Assembly: GCA_019233055.1 (NCBI GenBank) | Contig: JAFAMV010000229.1 | Location: 1-36,687, forward strand | Direction of reading: 5' to 3' | From: Curvibacter sp. | GTDB lineage: Bacteria; Pseudomonadota; Gammaproteobacteria; Burkholderiales; Burkholderiaceae_C | DNA: 36,687 nucleotides | Shown: positions 16,589 through 26,700 of the stretch, piece by piece | Layout: the number at the start of each line of letters is the position of its first letter | How positions within the stretch are numbered: position 1 is the first letter of the stretch | The notes under the pieces: generated by a model | Told to the model about the DNA's origin: nothing | The model's input: only the letters and a program-made list of their open reading frames with translations | Database searches by the model: none | Made by a program: the position numbers and the translations under genes

Positions 16589-19519
16589 GTGCCCACTGAC
16601 TTTGTGTCCGCTTTCCTGACCCACCGTTTCCTGCCTGCCTTCTGGACCGCTGCCCTCTACCTGGCGACAGGTTGGCTGTCCCTGCAGATCTGCATCCCGC
16701 CCGACTACATCTCGCTGGTCTTCCTGCCGGCGGGCGTGGCCCTGGGACTGACGCTGACCCGGGGTGCGGCGGTGCTGCCCGGGGTGGCGCTGGGCTCGCT
16801 GGCGGTGCAATGGCTGGCCTTCAAGCAGGCCAGCCCGCAAAGCTTCACATGGACCCTGCTGGTGTCGCCGATGGGCGCGGCCCTGCAGGCCTGGCTGGGC
16901 GCGGTCCTGGCACGCCGCTGGGCCGGCTACCCCAACTCGCTGGACACGCCCGGCAAGGTCATGCTGCTGCTGTTGGGCATCGGCCCCATCGGCTGCCTGG
17001 TCAATGCCACCCTGTCGGTGCCGGTGCTGCTCATCTCGGGTCTGCTGCCGCACAGCATCGCCTTCTTCAGCTGGTGGACCTGGTGGCTGGGTGATTCGGT
17101 GGGGGTGGCCCTGGTGTTGCCGATCGTCCTGGTGTTCCTGGGCGAGCCCGCCGGGCATTGGCGCAGCCGCCGGCGTTCGGTGGCGGTGCCCATGCTGCTG
17201 GCCATGACGGTGGTGGGCACGGTGATCGTGCAGGTCAAGCAATGGGAGGAACAGCGCCTCAGCGGCCACCTGAGCCAATACGCCCAGGAGATGGGCAGCC
17301 GCCTGCAGCGCCGCCTCGATGCCCAAGCCGACAGCGTGCATGCGATCGCCCAGGTCCTGGAAAGCGAGCTGGACAGCCGGGCCTGGCCACCCGGGCATGA
17401 ATTGACCCAGGACGGCTTCGCCGCCACGGTCCAGCATTGGCTCGACCGCTACCAAGGCACCCAGAACTTTGGCTGGAGCCCCCTGGTCAGCCAGGCCGGG
17501 CGTCCCGCCTACGAAAGCCGCAACGGCCCCATCCTGGGACGCAACCGAGAAGGCCAGCTCTACCCGGCCCCGACGCACCCGGAATACCTGCCGATCCACC
17601 TGATCCAGCCACGGCCGCAAAACCGGGGGGTGCTCGGCCTCGACGTGGCGGTGCTGCCGGCCACCGCCGAAGCCGTGGCGGCCACCCGGGCCAGCGGCCA
17701 GGCCCGCATCACCGAAGGGCTGCGCCTGGTGCAGGAGACCGGCGAACAGCGCGGGGTGGTCATGTACCAGGCCATCGTCGATCCGGCCACCCGGAACTTC
17801 AAAGGGGTGCTCTCCGCCGTGTTCCGCATGGACGACGTCCTCCAGGCCGTCGCCCTGGAAAGTCCCAGCCTGCCGCCGCAGAGCTGCCTGCTCGACCCGG
17901 CGGCACCGCCGGGATGGCGCCACCTGGCCGGAGACCTGGGCTGCGATGGCCCGGCCTGGTCGCAGCGCGGCCCGGTGCTGCGCATCCCGGTCCATTTCGG
18001 CGGTCGCGAATGGCGGCTGCAGGTGCGGGCCGACAACGACTTCATCAACAGCACCCGCGACTGGAGCGCCTGGTCCATGGTCGGGCTCAGCCTGTTCTGC
18101 GTCGGCCTGCTGGGTGCCTTCCTGCTGGTCATCACCGGTCAGGCCCGGCGCACCCTGGCCCTGGTCGACCAGCGCACCGCCGAACTCGCCACCCTGGCCC
18201 ACTACGACAGCCTCACCGGCCTGCCCAACCGAGGCCAGTGGCTGCAGCGCGGCGAGGCCGAACTGCTGCAGGCCCGACGCCTGCAGCAGGCCCTGGCGGT
18301 CATCTTCCTGGACCTGGACCACTTCAAGCATGTCAACGACACGCTCGGCCATGCGCTGGGCGACGAGCTGCTGCAGGCGGTGTCGGCCCGGCTGGCGCCC
18401 TGCATCGCCGGCAACCAGTTGCTGGCGCGCATCGGCGGCGATGAATTCGTCGCGCTGCTGCCCGATCTGGCCCATGCCGAGGATGCGGCCCCGGTGGCCG
18501 AACGGCTGCGTGCGGCGCTCGACGTGCCCCTGCTGATCCGCGGCCATGAGATCAATCTGTCGGTCAGCATGGGCATCGCCTGCTACCCCGACGACGGTGA
18601 TTCGCTGGACCTGCTGCTGCAGCACGCCGACACGGCCATGTATGTGGCCAAGGAAGCCGGGCGCAACGGCTACCAGTTCTTCCAGAAGGAGATGAACGCC
18701 CGGGTCTCGCAGCGCATGTTCCTCGAGAACAACCTGCGCCGCGCCCTGGAGCGTCAGGAGCTGTTCCTGGTCTACCAGCCCCAGATCGATGCCGGCACGG
18801 GCCGCTGCGTCGGCGTCGAGGCCCTGGTGCGCTGGCGTCACCCAGAGCAGGGCCTCATCTCGCCCGACCGCTTCATCCCGGTGGCCGAGGACTGCGGCCT
18901 CATCGAACCCCTGGGCGCCTGGATCCTCGAGCAGGCCTGCAGGCAGCTCAAGGCCTGGTGCGATGAAGGTCTGCGGCTGCAGATGGCCATCAACATCTCG
19001 GCCATGCAGTTCCGCAAGCCCGGCTTCGTGGCCCTGGTGCACCAGGTGCTGCACGACACCGGCGCGGCGCCCCGCCTGGTCGAGCTCGAGATCACCGAAA
19101 CCCTGCTGATGCAACCACTGAAGGACCTGGACCAGCGCCTGGGTGAATTGGCCGCCATGGGCCTGACCTTCGCACTCGATGACTTCGGCACCGGCTATTC
19201 GAGCCTGGGCTATCTGAAGCGACTGCCCATCTCCCGCATCAAGCTCGACAAGTCCTTCGTCGTCGACCTGCCCGGCGACCTCGAAGACGAGGCGGTGACC
19301 CGGGCCACCCTGTCCATGGCCAAGGACCTGGGCCTGCAGTGTGTCGCCGAAGGGGTCGAGACCGAGGCCCAGCGGGCATTCCTGTGCGATCTGGGCTGCG
19401 AGGGCCTGCAGGGCTACCTGTTCGCCCGCCCCATGACCGCCGACGACTGCCGCGAATGGATCCTGCAACACGGACGGGCGCCGGCCCACCCGCCCGGGCA
19501 GCAGCTCGAACCGGTCTGA
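16589..19519 (+). CDS. MASE1-CHASE-GGDEF-EAL membrane signalling protein
   Basis: The protein has 976 aa. A GTG start is required to include the first membrane helix. An N-terminal MASE1-type membrane domain (about residues 10-215) is followed by a periplasmic CHASE domain (about 235-470, with NFGWSPLV and YLPIHLIQP), another membrane helix (about 490-515), GGDEF and EAL. The GGDEF signature is intact (RIGGDEF), but the upstream product-inhibition RxxD motif is absent. The EAL motifs are intact (EALVRW, NISAMQF, EITET, LDDFGTG, KLDKSF, VAEGVET). Both synthesis and hydrolysis of c-di-GMP are therefore possible. The gene stands alone: ypeA lies upstream and a convergent E1 gene follows one base past the stop. 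Confidence 0.93.
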   Translation: MPTDFVSAFLTHRFLPAFWTAALYLATGWLSLQICIPPDYISLVFLPAGVALGLTLTRGAAVLPGVALGSLAVQWLAFKQASPQSFTWTLLVSPMGAALQAWLGAVLARRWAGYPNSLDTPGKVMLLLLGIGPIGCLVNATLSVPVLLISGLLPHSIAFFSWWTWWLGDSVGVALVLPIVLVFLGEPAGHWRSRRRSVAVPMLLAMTVVGTVIVQVKQWEEQRLSGHLSQYAQEMGSRLQRRLDAQADSVHAIAQVLESELDSRAWPPGHELTQDGFAATVQHWLDRYQGTQNFGWSPLVSQAGRPAYESRNGPILGRNREGQLYPAPTHPEYLPIHLIQPRPQNRGVLGLDVAVLPATAEAVAATRASGQARITEGLRLVQETGEQRGVVMYQAIVDPATRNFKGVLSAVFRMDDVLQAVALESPSLPPQSCLLDPAAPPGWRHLAGDLGCDGPAWSQRGPVLRIPVHFGGREWRLQVRADNDFINSTRDWSAWSMVGLSLFCVGLLGAFLLVITGQARRTLALVDQRTAELATLAHYDSLTGLPNRGQWLQRGEAELLQARRLQQALAVIFLDLDHFKHVNDTLGHALGDELLQAVSARLAPCIAGNQLLARIGGDEFVALLPDLAHAEDAAPVAERLRAALDVPLLIRGHEINLSVSMGIACYPDDGDSLDLLLQHADTAMYVAKEAGRNGYQFFQKEMNARVSQRMFLENNLRRALERQELFLVYQPQIDAGTGRCVGVEALVRWRHPEQGLISPDRFIPVAEDCGLIEPLGAWILEQACRQLKAWCDEGLRLQMAINISAMQFRKPGFVALVHQVLHDTGAAPRLVELEITETLLMQPLKDLDQRLGELAAMGLTFALDDFGTGYSSLGYLKRLPISRIKLDKSFVVDLPGDLEDEAVTRATLSMAKDLGLQCVAEGVETEAQRAFLCDLGCEGLQGYLFARPMTADDCREWILQHGRAPAHPPGQQLEPV

Positions 19520-19520
19520 A

Positions 19521-22124
19521 TCAGCCCAGGCAGTGCCGTGCCGCGTTGAGCACGTGGGCCGCATCGACACCGAAGAAGCCACGCAGGGCCGCCCGCGTAT
19601 CACTGCGGCCGAAACCATCGGTGCCCAGCGTCAGATAGCGCCGCCCCGCCGGCACCAGGGCCCGCACGCTCTCGGGCACCGCGCGCACATAGTCGGTCGC
19701 CGCGATCACCGGCCCCCCGGAGGCAGCCAGCAGGCCGGTGAGCCAGGGCAGGCCCGGCTCGGCCTGACCGGCCAGCGCGCGCGCCTCGCAGGCCTGGCCG
19801 TCGCGGGCCAGTTCGCTCCAGCTGGTGACACTGAACACCTCGACGCCGACGCCCTCGTCGGCCAGTTGCCGGGCCGCCGCGAGCACCTCGTTGAGGATCG
19901 CCCCCGAGCCCAGCAGCGTCACCTGACGCCCGTCCCGGGCCGGAAAGCCGCACAGCCGGTAGGCCCCGCGCAACACGCCGGGTGCCGCGCCTTCGGGCAG
20001 GTTGGGCTGGGCATAGTTCTCGTTCATCAGCGTCAGGTAATAGAAGACGTCCTGCTGCTGGGTCAGCATCTCGCGCATGCCCTGGTCGAGGATCACCGCC
20101 AGCTCACCGGCATAGGCCGGGTCGTAGGCCTTGCAGTTCGGGATGGTGGCCGCCACCAGGTGGCTGCTGCCGTCCTGGTGCTGCAGGCCTTCACCGCCCA
20201 GTGTGGTGCGACCCGAGGTGGCGCCCAGCAGGAAGCCCCGGGCGCGCTGGTCGGCCGCCGCCCAGATGGCGTCGCCCACGCGCTGGAAGCCGAACATCGA
20301 GTAGTAGATGTAGAAGGGCAGCATGGCCAGGCCGTGCACGCTGTAGCTGGTGGCCGCCGCCGTCCAGCTGGCGATCGCGCCGGCCTCGCTGATGCCTTCC
20401 TCGAGGATCTGGCCGTCCAGGGCCTCGCGGTAGCTCAGCACCGACCCGATGTCCTCGGGCGCATAGCGCTGGCCCACACTGCTGTAGATGCCGACCTGCT
20501 TGAACAGATTGGCCATGCCGAAGGTGCGCGCCTCGTCGGCCACGATGGGCACGATGCGGGGCCCGAGCTGCGGATCCTTGAGCAACTGCCCCAGCATGCG
20601 CACAAAGGCCATGGTGGTGCTCATCTCCTTGCCGTCGGCCTGCAGCGCAAAGGACGCATAGGCGGCCAGCGCCGGCACGGACACCGGCTCGCAACGGCTC
20701 TCGCGGCGCGGCAGGTAGCCGCCGAGCTGCTGGCGCCGCTGCTGCAGGTACTGCATCTCGACGCTGTCGGGCGCCGGCTTGTAGAAGGCCAGCGAGGTGG
20801 CCTGCTCGTCGCTGAGCGGCAGATTGAAACGGTTGCGGAAGCCGATCAGATCCTGGTCGTCGAGCTTCTTCTGGCTGTGCGTGGTCATGCGGCCCTGGCC
20901 GGCCGGCCCCATGCCATAGCCCTTCTTGGTGTGGGCCAGCACCACCGTGGGCCGGCCCCGGTGGGCCGCCGCCTCGGCATAGGCGGCATGGATCTTCACC
21001 AGGTCGTGGCCGCCGCGCTTGAGCCGGTCGATCTGCTCGTCGCTCAGCCCCATGGCCAGGCGGGCCAGCTCCTCGTTCTGGCCGAAGAAATTGTCGCGGT
21101 TGAAGCGGCCGTCCTTGGCCGCAAAGGTCTGCATCTGGCCATCGACCGTGGCGGACAGGGCGCGCGCCAGCGCGCCTTGGGTGTCGCGGGCGAACAGGCC
21201 GTCCCAGTCGCTGCCCCAGACCAGCTTGACCACATGCCAGCCGGCGCCGGCAAACAGGCGCTCCAGCTCGTCGATGATGCGACCGTTGCCGCGCACCGGG
21301 CCGTCGAGGCGCTGCAGATTGCAATTGACCACCCAGACCAGGTTGTCCAACCCCTCGCGGGCGGCCAGGGTCAGGGCGCTCATGCTTTCGGGCTCGTCCA
21401 TCTCGCCGTCGCCGAACACTCCCCAGACCTTGCGCGCGCTGCAGTCGAGCAGTTGCCGGTGGCTCAGGTAGCGCATGAAGCGCGCGTGGTAGATCGAGCT
21501 GATCGGCCCCAGGCCCATGGAGCCGGTGGGGAACTGCCAGAAATCAGGCATCAGCCAGGGATGCGGGTAGCTCGACAACCCGCGCGCGCCGGCTGCAGGC
21601 GCAACGATCTCCTGGCGGTAGTGCTGCAGGTCGCCCTCGCTGAGGCGCCCCTCGAGAAAGGCCCGGGCATAGACCCCCGGCGCGCTGTGCGGCTGGAAGA
21701 ACACCAGATCGCCCGGCCCCGAGGCGCCGCCGCCACGGAAGAAATGGTTGAACCCGACCTCGAACAGATCCGCCGCGCTCGCGTAGCTGGCGATGTGGCC
21801 GCCCAGTTCGCCATAGGCCTGGTTGGCCCGCACCACCATCGCCAGGGCGTTCCAGCGCATCAGCGAGGCCAGTCGCTCCTCGATGGCCAGATCGCCCGGG
21901 AAGGCCGCCTGCCGCTCCACCGGCACGGTGTTCACATAGGGTGTGTTCAGGTCGGGCTGCCAGCCGCATTGGTGCCGACGGGCCAGGCGGGCCAGCTCGT
22001 CCAGCACGAAGCAGGCCCGGGCCGGGCCCTGCGACTGCAGCAGGGACTCGAAGCTTTCAAGCCACTCGGCGGTTTCAATCGGGTCGTGGTCTGGCTGGGG
22101 CTGGGGGCGGATGGGGGCGTTCAT
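19521..22124 (-). CDS. Homodimeric pyruvate dehydrogenase-type E1 (2-oxoacid dehydrogenase, MdeB-like)
   Basis: The protein has 867 aa, slightly shorter than E. coli AceE. The thiamine-diphosphate motif is present (GDGEMDEP ... NCNLQRLDGP), as are YPHPWLMPDFWQFPTGSMGLGP, HTKKGYGMGP with a downstream loop histidine (TTHSQKK), and GRTTLGGEGLQHQDGSS. The start is ATG 22124; the frame stays open to 22349 without family sequence. No E2, E3 or lipoate gene accompanies it, and an Lrp-type regulator is divergent. Pseudomonas putida mdeB, a 2-oxobutyrate-dehydrogenase E1 next to Lrp-like mdeR, shows this arrangement. A specialised substrate such as 2-oxobutyrate is therefore plausible. It could equally be a main or duplicate AceE. 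No mdeA (methionine gamma-lyase) is present. Confidence 0.9.
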   Translation of the reverse strand: MNAPIRPQPQPDHDPIETAEWLESFESLLQSQGPARACFVLDELARLARRHQCGWQPDLNTPYVNTVPVERQAAFPGDLAIEERLASLMRWNALAMVVRANQAYGELGGHIASYASAADLFEVGFNHFFRGGGASGPGDLVFFQPHSAPGVYARAFLEGRLSEGDLQHYRQEIVAPAAGARGLSSYPHPWLMPDFWQFPTGSMGLGPISSIYHARFMRYLSHRQLLDCSARKVWGVFGDGEMDEPESMSALTLAAREGLDNLVWVVNCNLQRLDGPVRGNGRIIDELERLFAGAGWHVVKLVWGSDWDGLFARDTQGALARALSATVDGQMQTFAAKDGRFNRDNFFGQNEELARLAMGLSDEQIDRLKRGGHDLVKIHAAYAEAAAHRGRPTVVLAHTKKGYGMGPAGQGRMTTHSQKKLDDQDLIGFRNRFNLPLSDEQATSLAFYKPAPDSVEMQYLQQRRQQLGGYLPRRESRCEPVSVPALAAYASFALQADGKEMSTTMAFVRMLGQLLKDPQLGPRIVPIVADEARTFGMANLFKQVGIYSSVGQRYAPEDIGSVLSYREALDGQILEEGISEAGAIASWTAAATSYSVHGLAMLPFYIYYSMFGFQRVGDAIWAAADQRARGFLLGATSGRTTLGGEGLQHQDGSSHLVAATIPNCKAYDPAYAGELAVILDQGMREMLTQQQDVFYYLTLMNENYAQPNLPEGAAPGVLRGAYRLCGFPARDGRQVTLLGSGAILNEVLAAARQLADEGVGVEVFSVTSWSELARDGQACEARALAGQAEPGLPWLTGLLAASGGPVIAATDYVRAVPESVRALVPAGRRYLTLGTDGFGRSDTRAALRGFFGVDAAHVLNAARHCLG

Positions 22125-22153
22125 GGACTCCACTGTAGGGCCGCAGCCGACAA

Positions 22154-22166
22154 ATGAGATGCTCAT
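22154..22166. promoter_or_regulatory. Candidate Lrp-type operator between E1 gene and regulator
   Basis: ATGAG-ATG-CTCAT has perfect 5-bp arms. It lies in the 103-bp divergent gap, 30 bp before the E1 start and 62 bp before the regulator start. The position suits an operator for the Lrp-family protein; sequence match to any named consensus was not established. Confidence 0.4.
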
Positions 22167-22227
22167 CGACACCAGAAACCGCCCTGTTTGCAGCACAAAA
22201 TGCGGTGTTGAAGGCAATTTGAAGCAC

Positions 22228-22701
22228 ATGAAACTCGACACCCTCGATTGGCGCATCCTGGCCGAACTGCAAGCCGACGGCTCGCTCTCCAACGTCGAAC
22301 TGGCGCGGCGGGTGCATCTGTCGCCGTCCCCCTGCCTGGCCCGGGTCAAGGCGCTGGAGCAGTCCGGCGTGATCGCCCGCTATGTCGCCCTGGCCAACGC
22401 AGGCGCGCTGGGCCTGGGTCTGAACGTCTTCGTCTCGATCAGCCTCAGCACCCAGAGCAAGGCCGCGCTGGCGGATTTCGAACAGCGCATCTGCGAGCAC
22501 GACGAGGTCATGGAGTGCTACCTCATGAGCGGCGACAGCGACTACCTGATCCGCGTGGCCGTGGCCGACATCGCCGCGCTGGAGCGCTTCATTCTCGAGA
22601 AGCTGACCCCGATCCCCGGCATCGAGAAGATCCGCTCGAGCTTCGCCCTCAAGCAGGTGCGCTACAAGACCGCGCTGCCCCTGCCCCGAACTGGCGTGTA
22701 A
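22228..22701 (+). CDS. Lrp/AsnC-family transcriptional regulator
   Basis: The product is 157 aa from ATG 22228. The N-terminal helix-turn-helix is typical (LDTLDWRILAELQADGSLSN, then LARRVHLSPSPCLARVKALE). The C-terminal RAM/ligand domain follows (VMECYLMSGDSDYLIRVAV, LTPIPGIEKIRSSFALKQV). It is divergent from the E1 gene and probably controls it in response to an amino acid. By analogy with MdeR that could be methionine or a related compound, but the effector is not visible in the sequence. Confidence 0.93.
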   Translation: MKLDTLDWRILAELQADGSLSNVELARRVHLSPSPCLARVKALEQSGVIARYVALANAGALGLGLNVFVSISLSTQSKAALADFEQRICEHDEVMECYLMSGDSDYLIRVAVADIAALERFILEKLTPIPGIEKIRSSFALKQVRYKTALPLPRTGV

Positions 22702-22799
22702 AGCCCCGGCAGTTACCTCTTGTAACAGCGAGTCGATTCCCCCAGAATGCATCGCAGAGCCCGGGACACCTCTCTGGCTCCAGAGGGGGATCCACAGGC

Positions 22800-23729
22800 A
22801 TGCAGGGCTCGCGAACGCATGACAAGAACAGGCGGCAGCCGTCGCAGACGGGACGCAGGCACTGGCTCGTCCTGGGTGCGCTGGGTTGGGCGGCCTCGGC
22901 CTTCGGACCGGCATGCGGCGCGGCCCCCGACCCACGCCCCTTGCTGCGGGTGAGGTTTGCGCCCGAGCGGCACTTCGGCCCCTTTGTGTACGAGGCCGCC
23001 GATGGCAGCATCCAGGGCCTGTCGATCGACCTGCTCGAAGCACTGGCGCCGTTGGCGGGGCTCCAGCTGCAGATGCAGTCAACCCGCTCGCTGGAAGAGA
23101 TCCTGCAGGCCGCCCAGCGTGGTGAGACCGATCTGATCTCGTCGCTGCGGCCCACGCCGGATCGGGCCGCCTACCTGAGCTTCACCCACCCCTATGTGAC
23201 CGTGCCGGCGGTGCTGGTCACCCTGCCCGGTCCCCAGAGCCTGCGGATCTCGGACTTCAAGGAGCGCCGGGTCGCCGTGGGGCAGGGCTATGCGGTGGAG
23301 CCCTTCGTGCGCCAGCACTACCCCGAAGTCGACTGGGTGGCGACCCAGGATGATGCCGACGCCCTGCGCCGCCTGAGTGCCGGGCAGGTCGTGGCGGTGG
23401 TCTGCGACGTGGCCAGCGCCCACTTCTACGCGGCCGAACTGGGCCTGCCCGCATTGCAGATCCACGCCAGCATCGGCTACGAATACCCCTTGAGCTTCGC
23501 CTACCTGAAATCCCGCCCCGACATCGGCGAGCGCCTGGAGGAAGGACTGCGCCAGATGCCCGAGGCGCAGACACTGGCCTTGAACCAGCGTTGGCTCACG
23601 GGTCGGCAGCAGCCGCCGGAAGATCCACGCACCTGGTGGCTCAAGCGCCTCGGCCTGGGCCTGTGCGCCCTGGCACTCGGCGGCATGGGGCTGGCCCTGT
23701 GGCGCCAGAGAGGCCAGCATGCCGACTGA
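22800..23729 (+). CDS. Membrane-anchored periplasmic binding protein, family 3 (amino-acid type)
   Basis: The protein has 309 aa. The N-terminal signal (about residues 18-42) contains GPACGAA, which could be cleaved by signal peptidase I or II. The SBP_bac_3 fold follows (FAPERHFGPFVYEAADGSIQ split over residues 52-72, GLSIDLLEAL, RPTPDRAAYLSFTHPYV, RRVAVGQGYA). Unlike a free transport receptor it ends in a membrane helix (about 281-302) followed by WRQRGQHAD, leaving a short cytoplasmic tail. No ABC transporter genes are nearby, and it overlaps the following GGDEF-EAL gene by 11 bp. It probably works as a detached sensor subunit for that protein; this is inferred from the overlap and the anchor. 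Confidence 0.88.
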   Translation: MQGSRTHDKNRRQPSQTGRRHWLVLGALGWAASAFGPACGAAPDPRPLLRVRFAPERHFGPFVYEAADGSIQGLSIDLLEALAPLAGLQLQMQSTRSLEEILQAAQRGETDLISSLRPTPDRAAYLSFTHPYVTVPAVLVTLPGPQSLRISDFKERRVAVGQGYAVEPFVRQHYPEVDWVATQDDADALRRLSAGQVVAVVCDVASAHFYAAELGLPALQIHASIGYEYPLSFAYLKSRPDIGERLEEGLRQMPEAQTLALNQRWLTGRQQPPEDPRTWWLKRLGLGLCALALGGMGLALWRQRGQHAD

Positions 23730-26700
23730 AGCCGACTCCACGCTGCCTGCGGCATTGCCCGCCGAGATGCGGCCGGCACCGCTGTGGCGCGCGGCCGTGC
23801 TGGCCACCGTGGTCTACGGGCTGCTGATGCTGGGCAGCATCGCCCTGTCGCGTCAGCCGGGCAGCGTGGCCACGCTGTGGTATGCCGGGCCGGCAGGGGC
23901 CGTGCTGCTCGCACCACGGCGACTGCGGGAGTGGCCGCTGATGCTGCTCATGATGCTGGGGGCGCAGGTCGGCATCAACCTGAGCCTGGGCGATCCGCTG
24001 CGCGTGGCCCTGACCTTCCTGCCGGCAGACCTGCTGGAGATCGGCCTGGGCGCGCTCGTGCTGCAGCGGCACATGCACGAACCCGAGCTGTTGTCGCGGC
24101 CCTTCACCCTGCTGCGGGTGCTGATGCAGGCCGGCATGCTGCCGACGCTGGCGGGGGCGACCCTGGGCTCGCTGCTGCTCAGCAGCAGCAGCGACGCCTC
24201 GTTCTCGTTCCTGTGGCCGCGATGGCTCGAAGGCGGGCTGATCGGCTCGGTGTCGGTGCTGCCGCTCGGACTGTCGCTGCTGCACCCCGGTCCGTCGGCC
24301 CTGTGGAAGCAGTTGCGCCACCTCGAGTCGGCGTCGCTGATGCTGCTGACCGCTGGCGTGACCCTGGTCGTGCCGCTGACCATGCCCTTCCCCTTCGTCT
24401 TCGTCACCCTGCCGCTGACCCTGATCGGTCTGCGCCGCGGCTTTGCGCTGACGGCCGCTGCCAACCTCATGGCCTCGGTGCTGATCGGCGGCCTGATCAA
24501 CCTGGGCCTGCTGGTGGCCCCGCCCACCACCCTGAGCTGGGGCCATGTGCTGTTCTACCTGCCCATCCTGGCGGTGCTGGTCCCCCCCATCCTGCTGGCC
24601 GCCGGCATGGACGGCTACCGCCACGGCCTGCGGGAGCTGCGCGCCAGCGAGCAGCGGTTCCGCACGCTCTACACCCGCACGCCGGCCCTGATGCTGTCCT
24701 TCCGCCCGGATGGACGCGTGATCAGCGCCAGCGAGCTGTGGCTGAAGAAGCTGGGCCGCTCCGAGCAGGAAGTGCTGGGACAGCCCTTCACCGCCTTCAT
24801 GGCGCCCGAATCGCTGAAGCTGATGCAGGCCCTGGTCCTGCCCCGCCTGATGGAGGCGGGCGACTGCCACCAGGTGCCCTGCCGCTGGACCACCCACCAG
24901 GGCCTGCCCCTGGAGACCCGGCTCTCGGCCGTCTGGGAGCGCAACCACCGCGGCCGACCCTTGCGGGCTCTGGCCGTCATCGAGGACGTGACCGAGAACC
25001 GGCGGCTCGCCAGTTTCGCGGCCGAACGCGAGTTCACCGAAGTGACCCTGCATTCGATCGGGGATGGGGTGGTGGCCACCGACGCACGCGGCCTGGTGCA
25101 ATACCTGAACCCGGTGGCCGAGCACCTGCTGGGCCTGCCGCGCGAGCAGTTGCTGGGACGCCCCTTCGACGAGGTGGTGGTGCTGCACGACCAGGACACC
25201 CATGCCCGCCTGGACAGCCCGGTGCGGCGCTGCCTGCAGGAGCGGCGCAGCTCCGGGCTGCCCGGCAGTGCGCTGCTGCGCGGGTCCCAGGGCCAGTTGC
25301 ATCCGATCCAGGACTCGGTCTCGCCCATCCTCGGGCGGCGCGGCGAACTGCTGGGCGCGGTGATGGTCTTCCAGGACGTGCGTGAAGCTCGGGCCATGGC
25401 CCAGCGCATGGCCCATCTGGCGCACCACGACGCCCTCACCGACCTGCCCAACCGGGTATTGCTGCAGGACCGCATCCAGCAGGCCTGCGAACTCGGCCAA
25501 CGCCAGGGCGGCGGCTTCGGCGTGATGTTCCTCGACCTGGACCACTTCAAGAACGTCAACGATTCGCTGGGCCACGCGGCGGGAGACGAGCTGCTGCGGG
25601 AGATGGCGCGCCGACTGCGCAGCACCCTGCGCCACTGCGACACGATCTGCCGCCTCGGCGGCGACGAGTTCGTGATGCTGATCGGCAACATCCACACGCC
25701 GCAGGACCTGGGCCAGGTGGCCGAGAAGGTGCTGGCCGAAGTGGCCCAACCCTGCATGGTCGCCGGGCGCGAGATGAATGTGTCGGTCAGCCTGGGCCTG
25801 GCCGTCTACCCCGACGACGGCCTGCATGTCGAGGCCCTCATGAAACACGCCGATGCGGCCATGTACCGCGCCAAGCGCGAGGGCCGCAACCGCTACCACT
25901 TCTTCTCCAAGGCCCTGGACGAAGCAGCCACGCTGCGCCTGCAGATCGAGACCGAACTGCGCGCCGCCCTGGCGGCCGACCAGTTCGTGCTGCACTACCA
26001 GCCCCTGGTCAACGCCATCACCGGCCAGGTGCGCGGCGCCGAGGCCCTGGTGCGCTGGCAGCGCCAGCCCGGGCAATGCGTGGGCCCGGTGGCCTTCATC
26101 TCGATTGCCGAGGAATGCGGTCTCATCGTCCAGCTGGGCCAATGGGTCCTCGAACAGGCCTGCGCCCAGCTGCGCAGCTGGCTCGATGCCGGCCTGCCGC
26201 TGGAGCGGCTGGCCATCAACATCTCGCCGATGCAATTCAACGCCCCCGGCTTTTCAGGCCAGTTGCTGCGCACCGTGGAGCGGCACGGCATCAACCCCCA
26301 TCTGCTGGAGCTGGAGATCACCGAATCGACCCTGATGCGCGACCCGGCCCAGGCACTGGCGGTGCTGACCGACTTCCGCAGCGCCGGCATGAAGGTGGCG
26401 CTCGACGATTTCGGCACCGGCTACTCCAGCCTGAGCTACCTGCGCCGCTTTCCGGTCGACACGCTCAAGGTCGACCGCTCCTTCGTGGCCGACATCCACG
26501 AAGACCCCGAGGACCGGCAACTGGTCGAAGCCATCCTGGCGATGGCGCGCACCCTGCATCTGCACGTGGTCGCCGAAGGGGTGGAGAACCTGCAGCAGGC
26601 GCAGTTGCTGGCCACGATGGGCTGCGACACCATGCAGGGTTATCTGTTCTCGCAACCGATGCCGGCCGACCGGATGGTCGACTGGCTCGGGGCGGTCTGG

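Noticed and set aside
22125..22349. N-terminal extension of the E1 protein to 22349
   Set aside because: The extension crosses the divergent Lrp gene and promoter, lacks family sequence, and ATG 22124 gives a normal E1 N-terminus.
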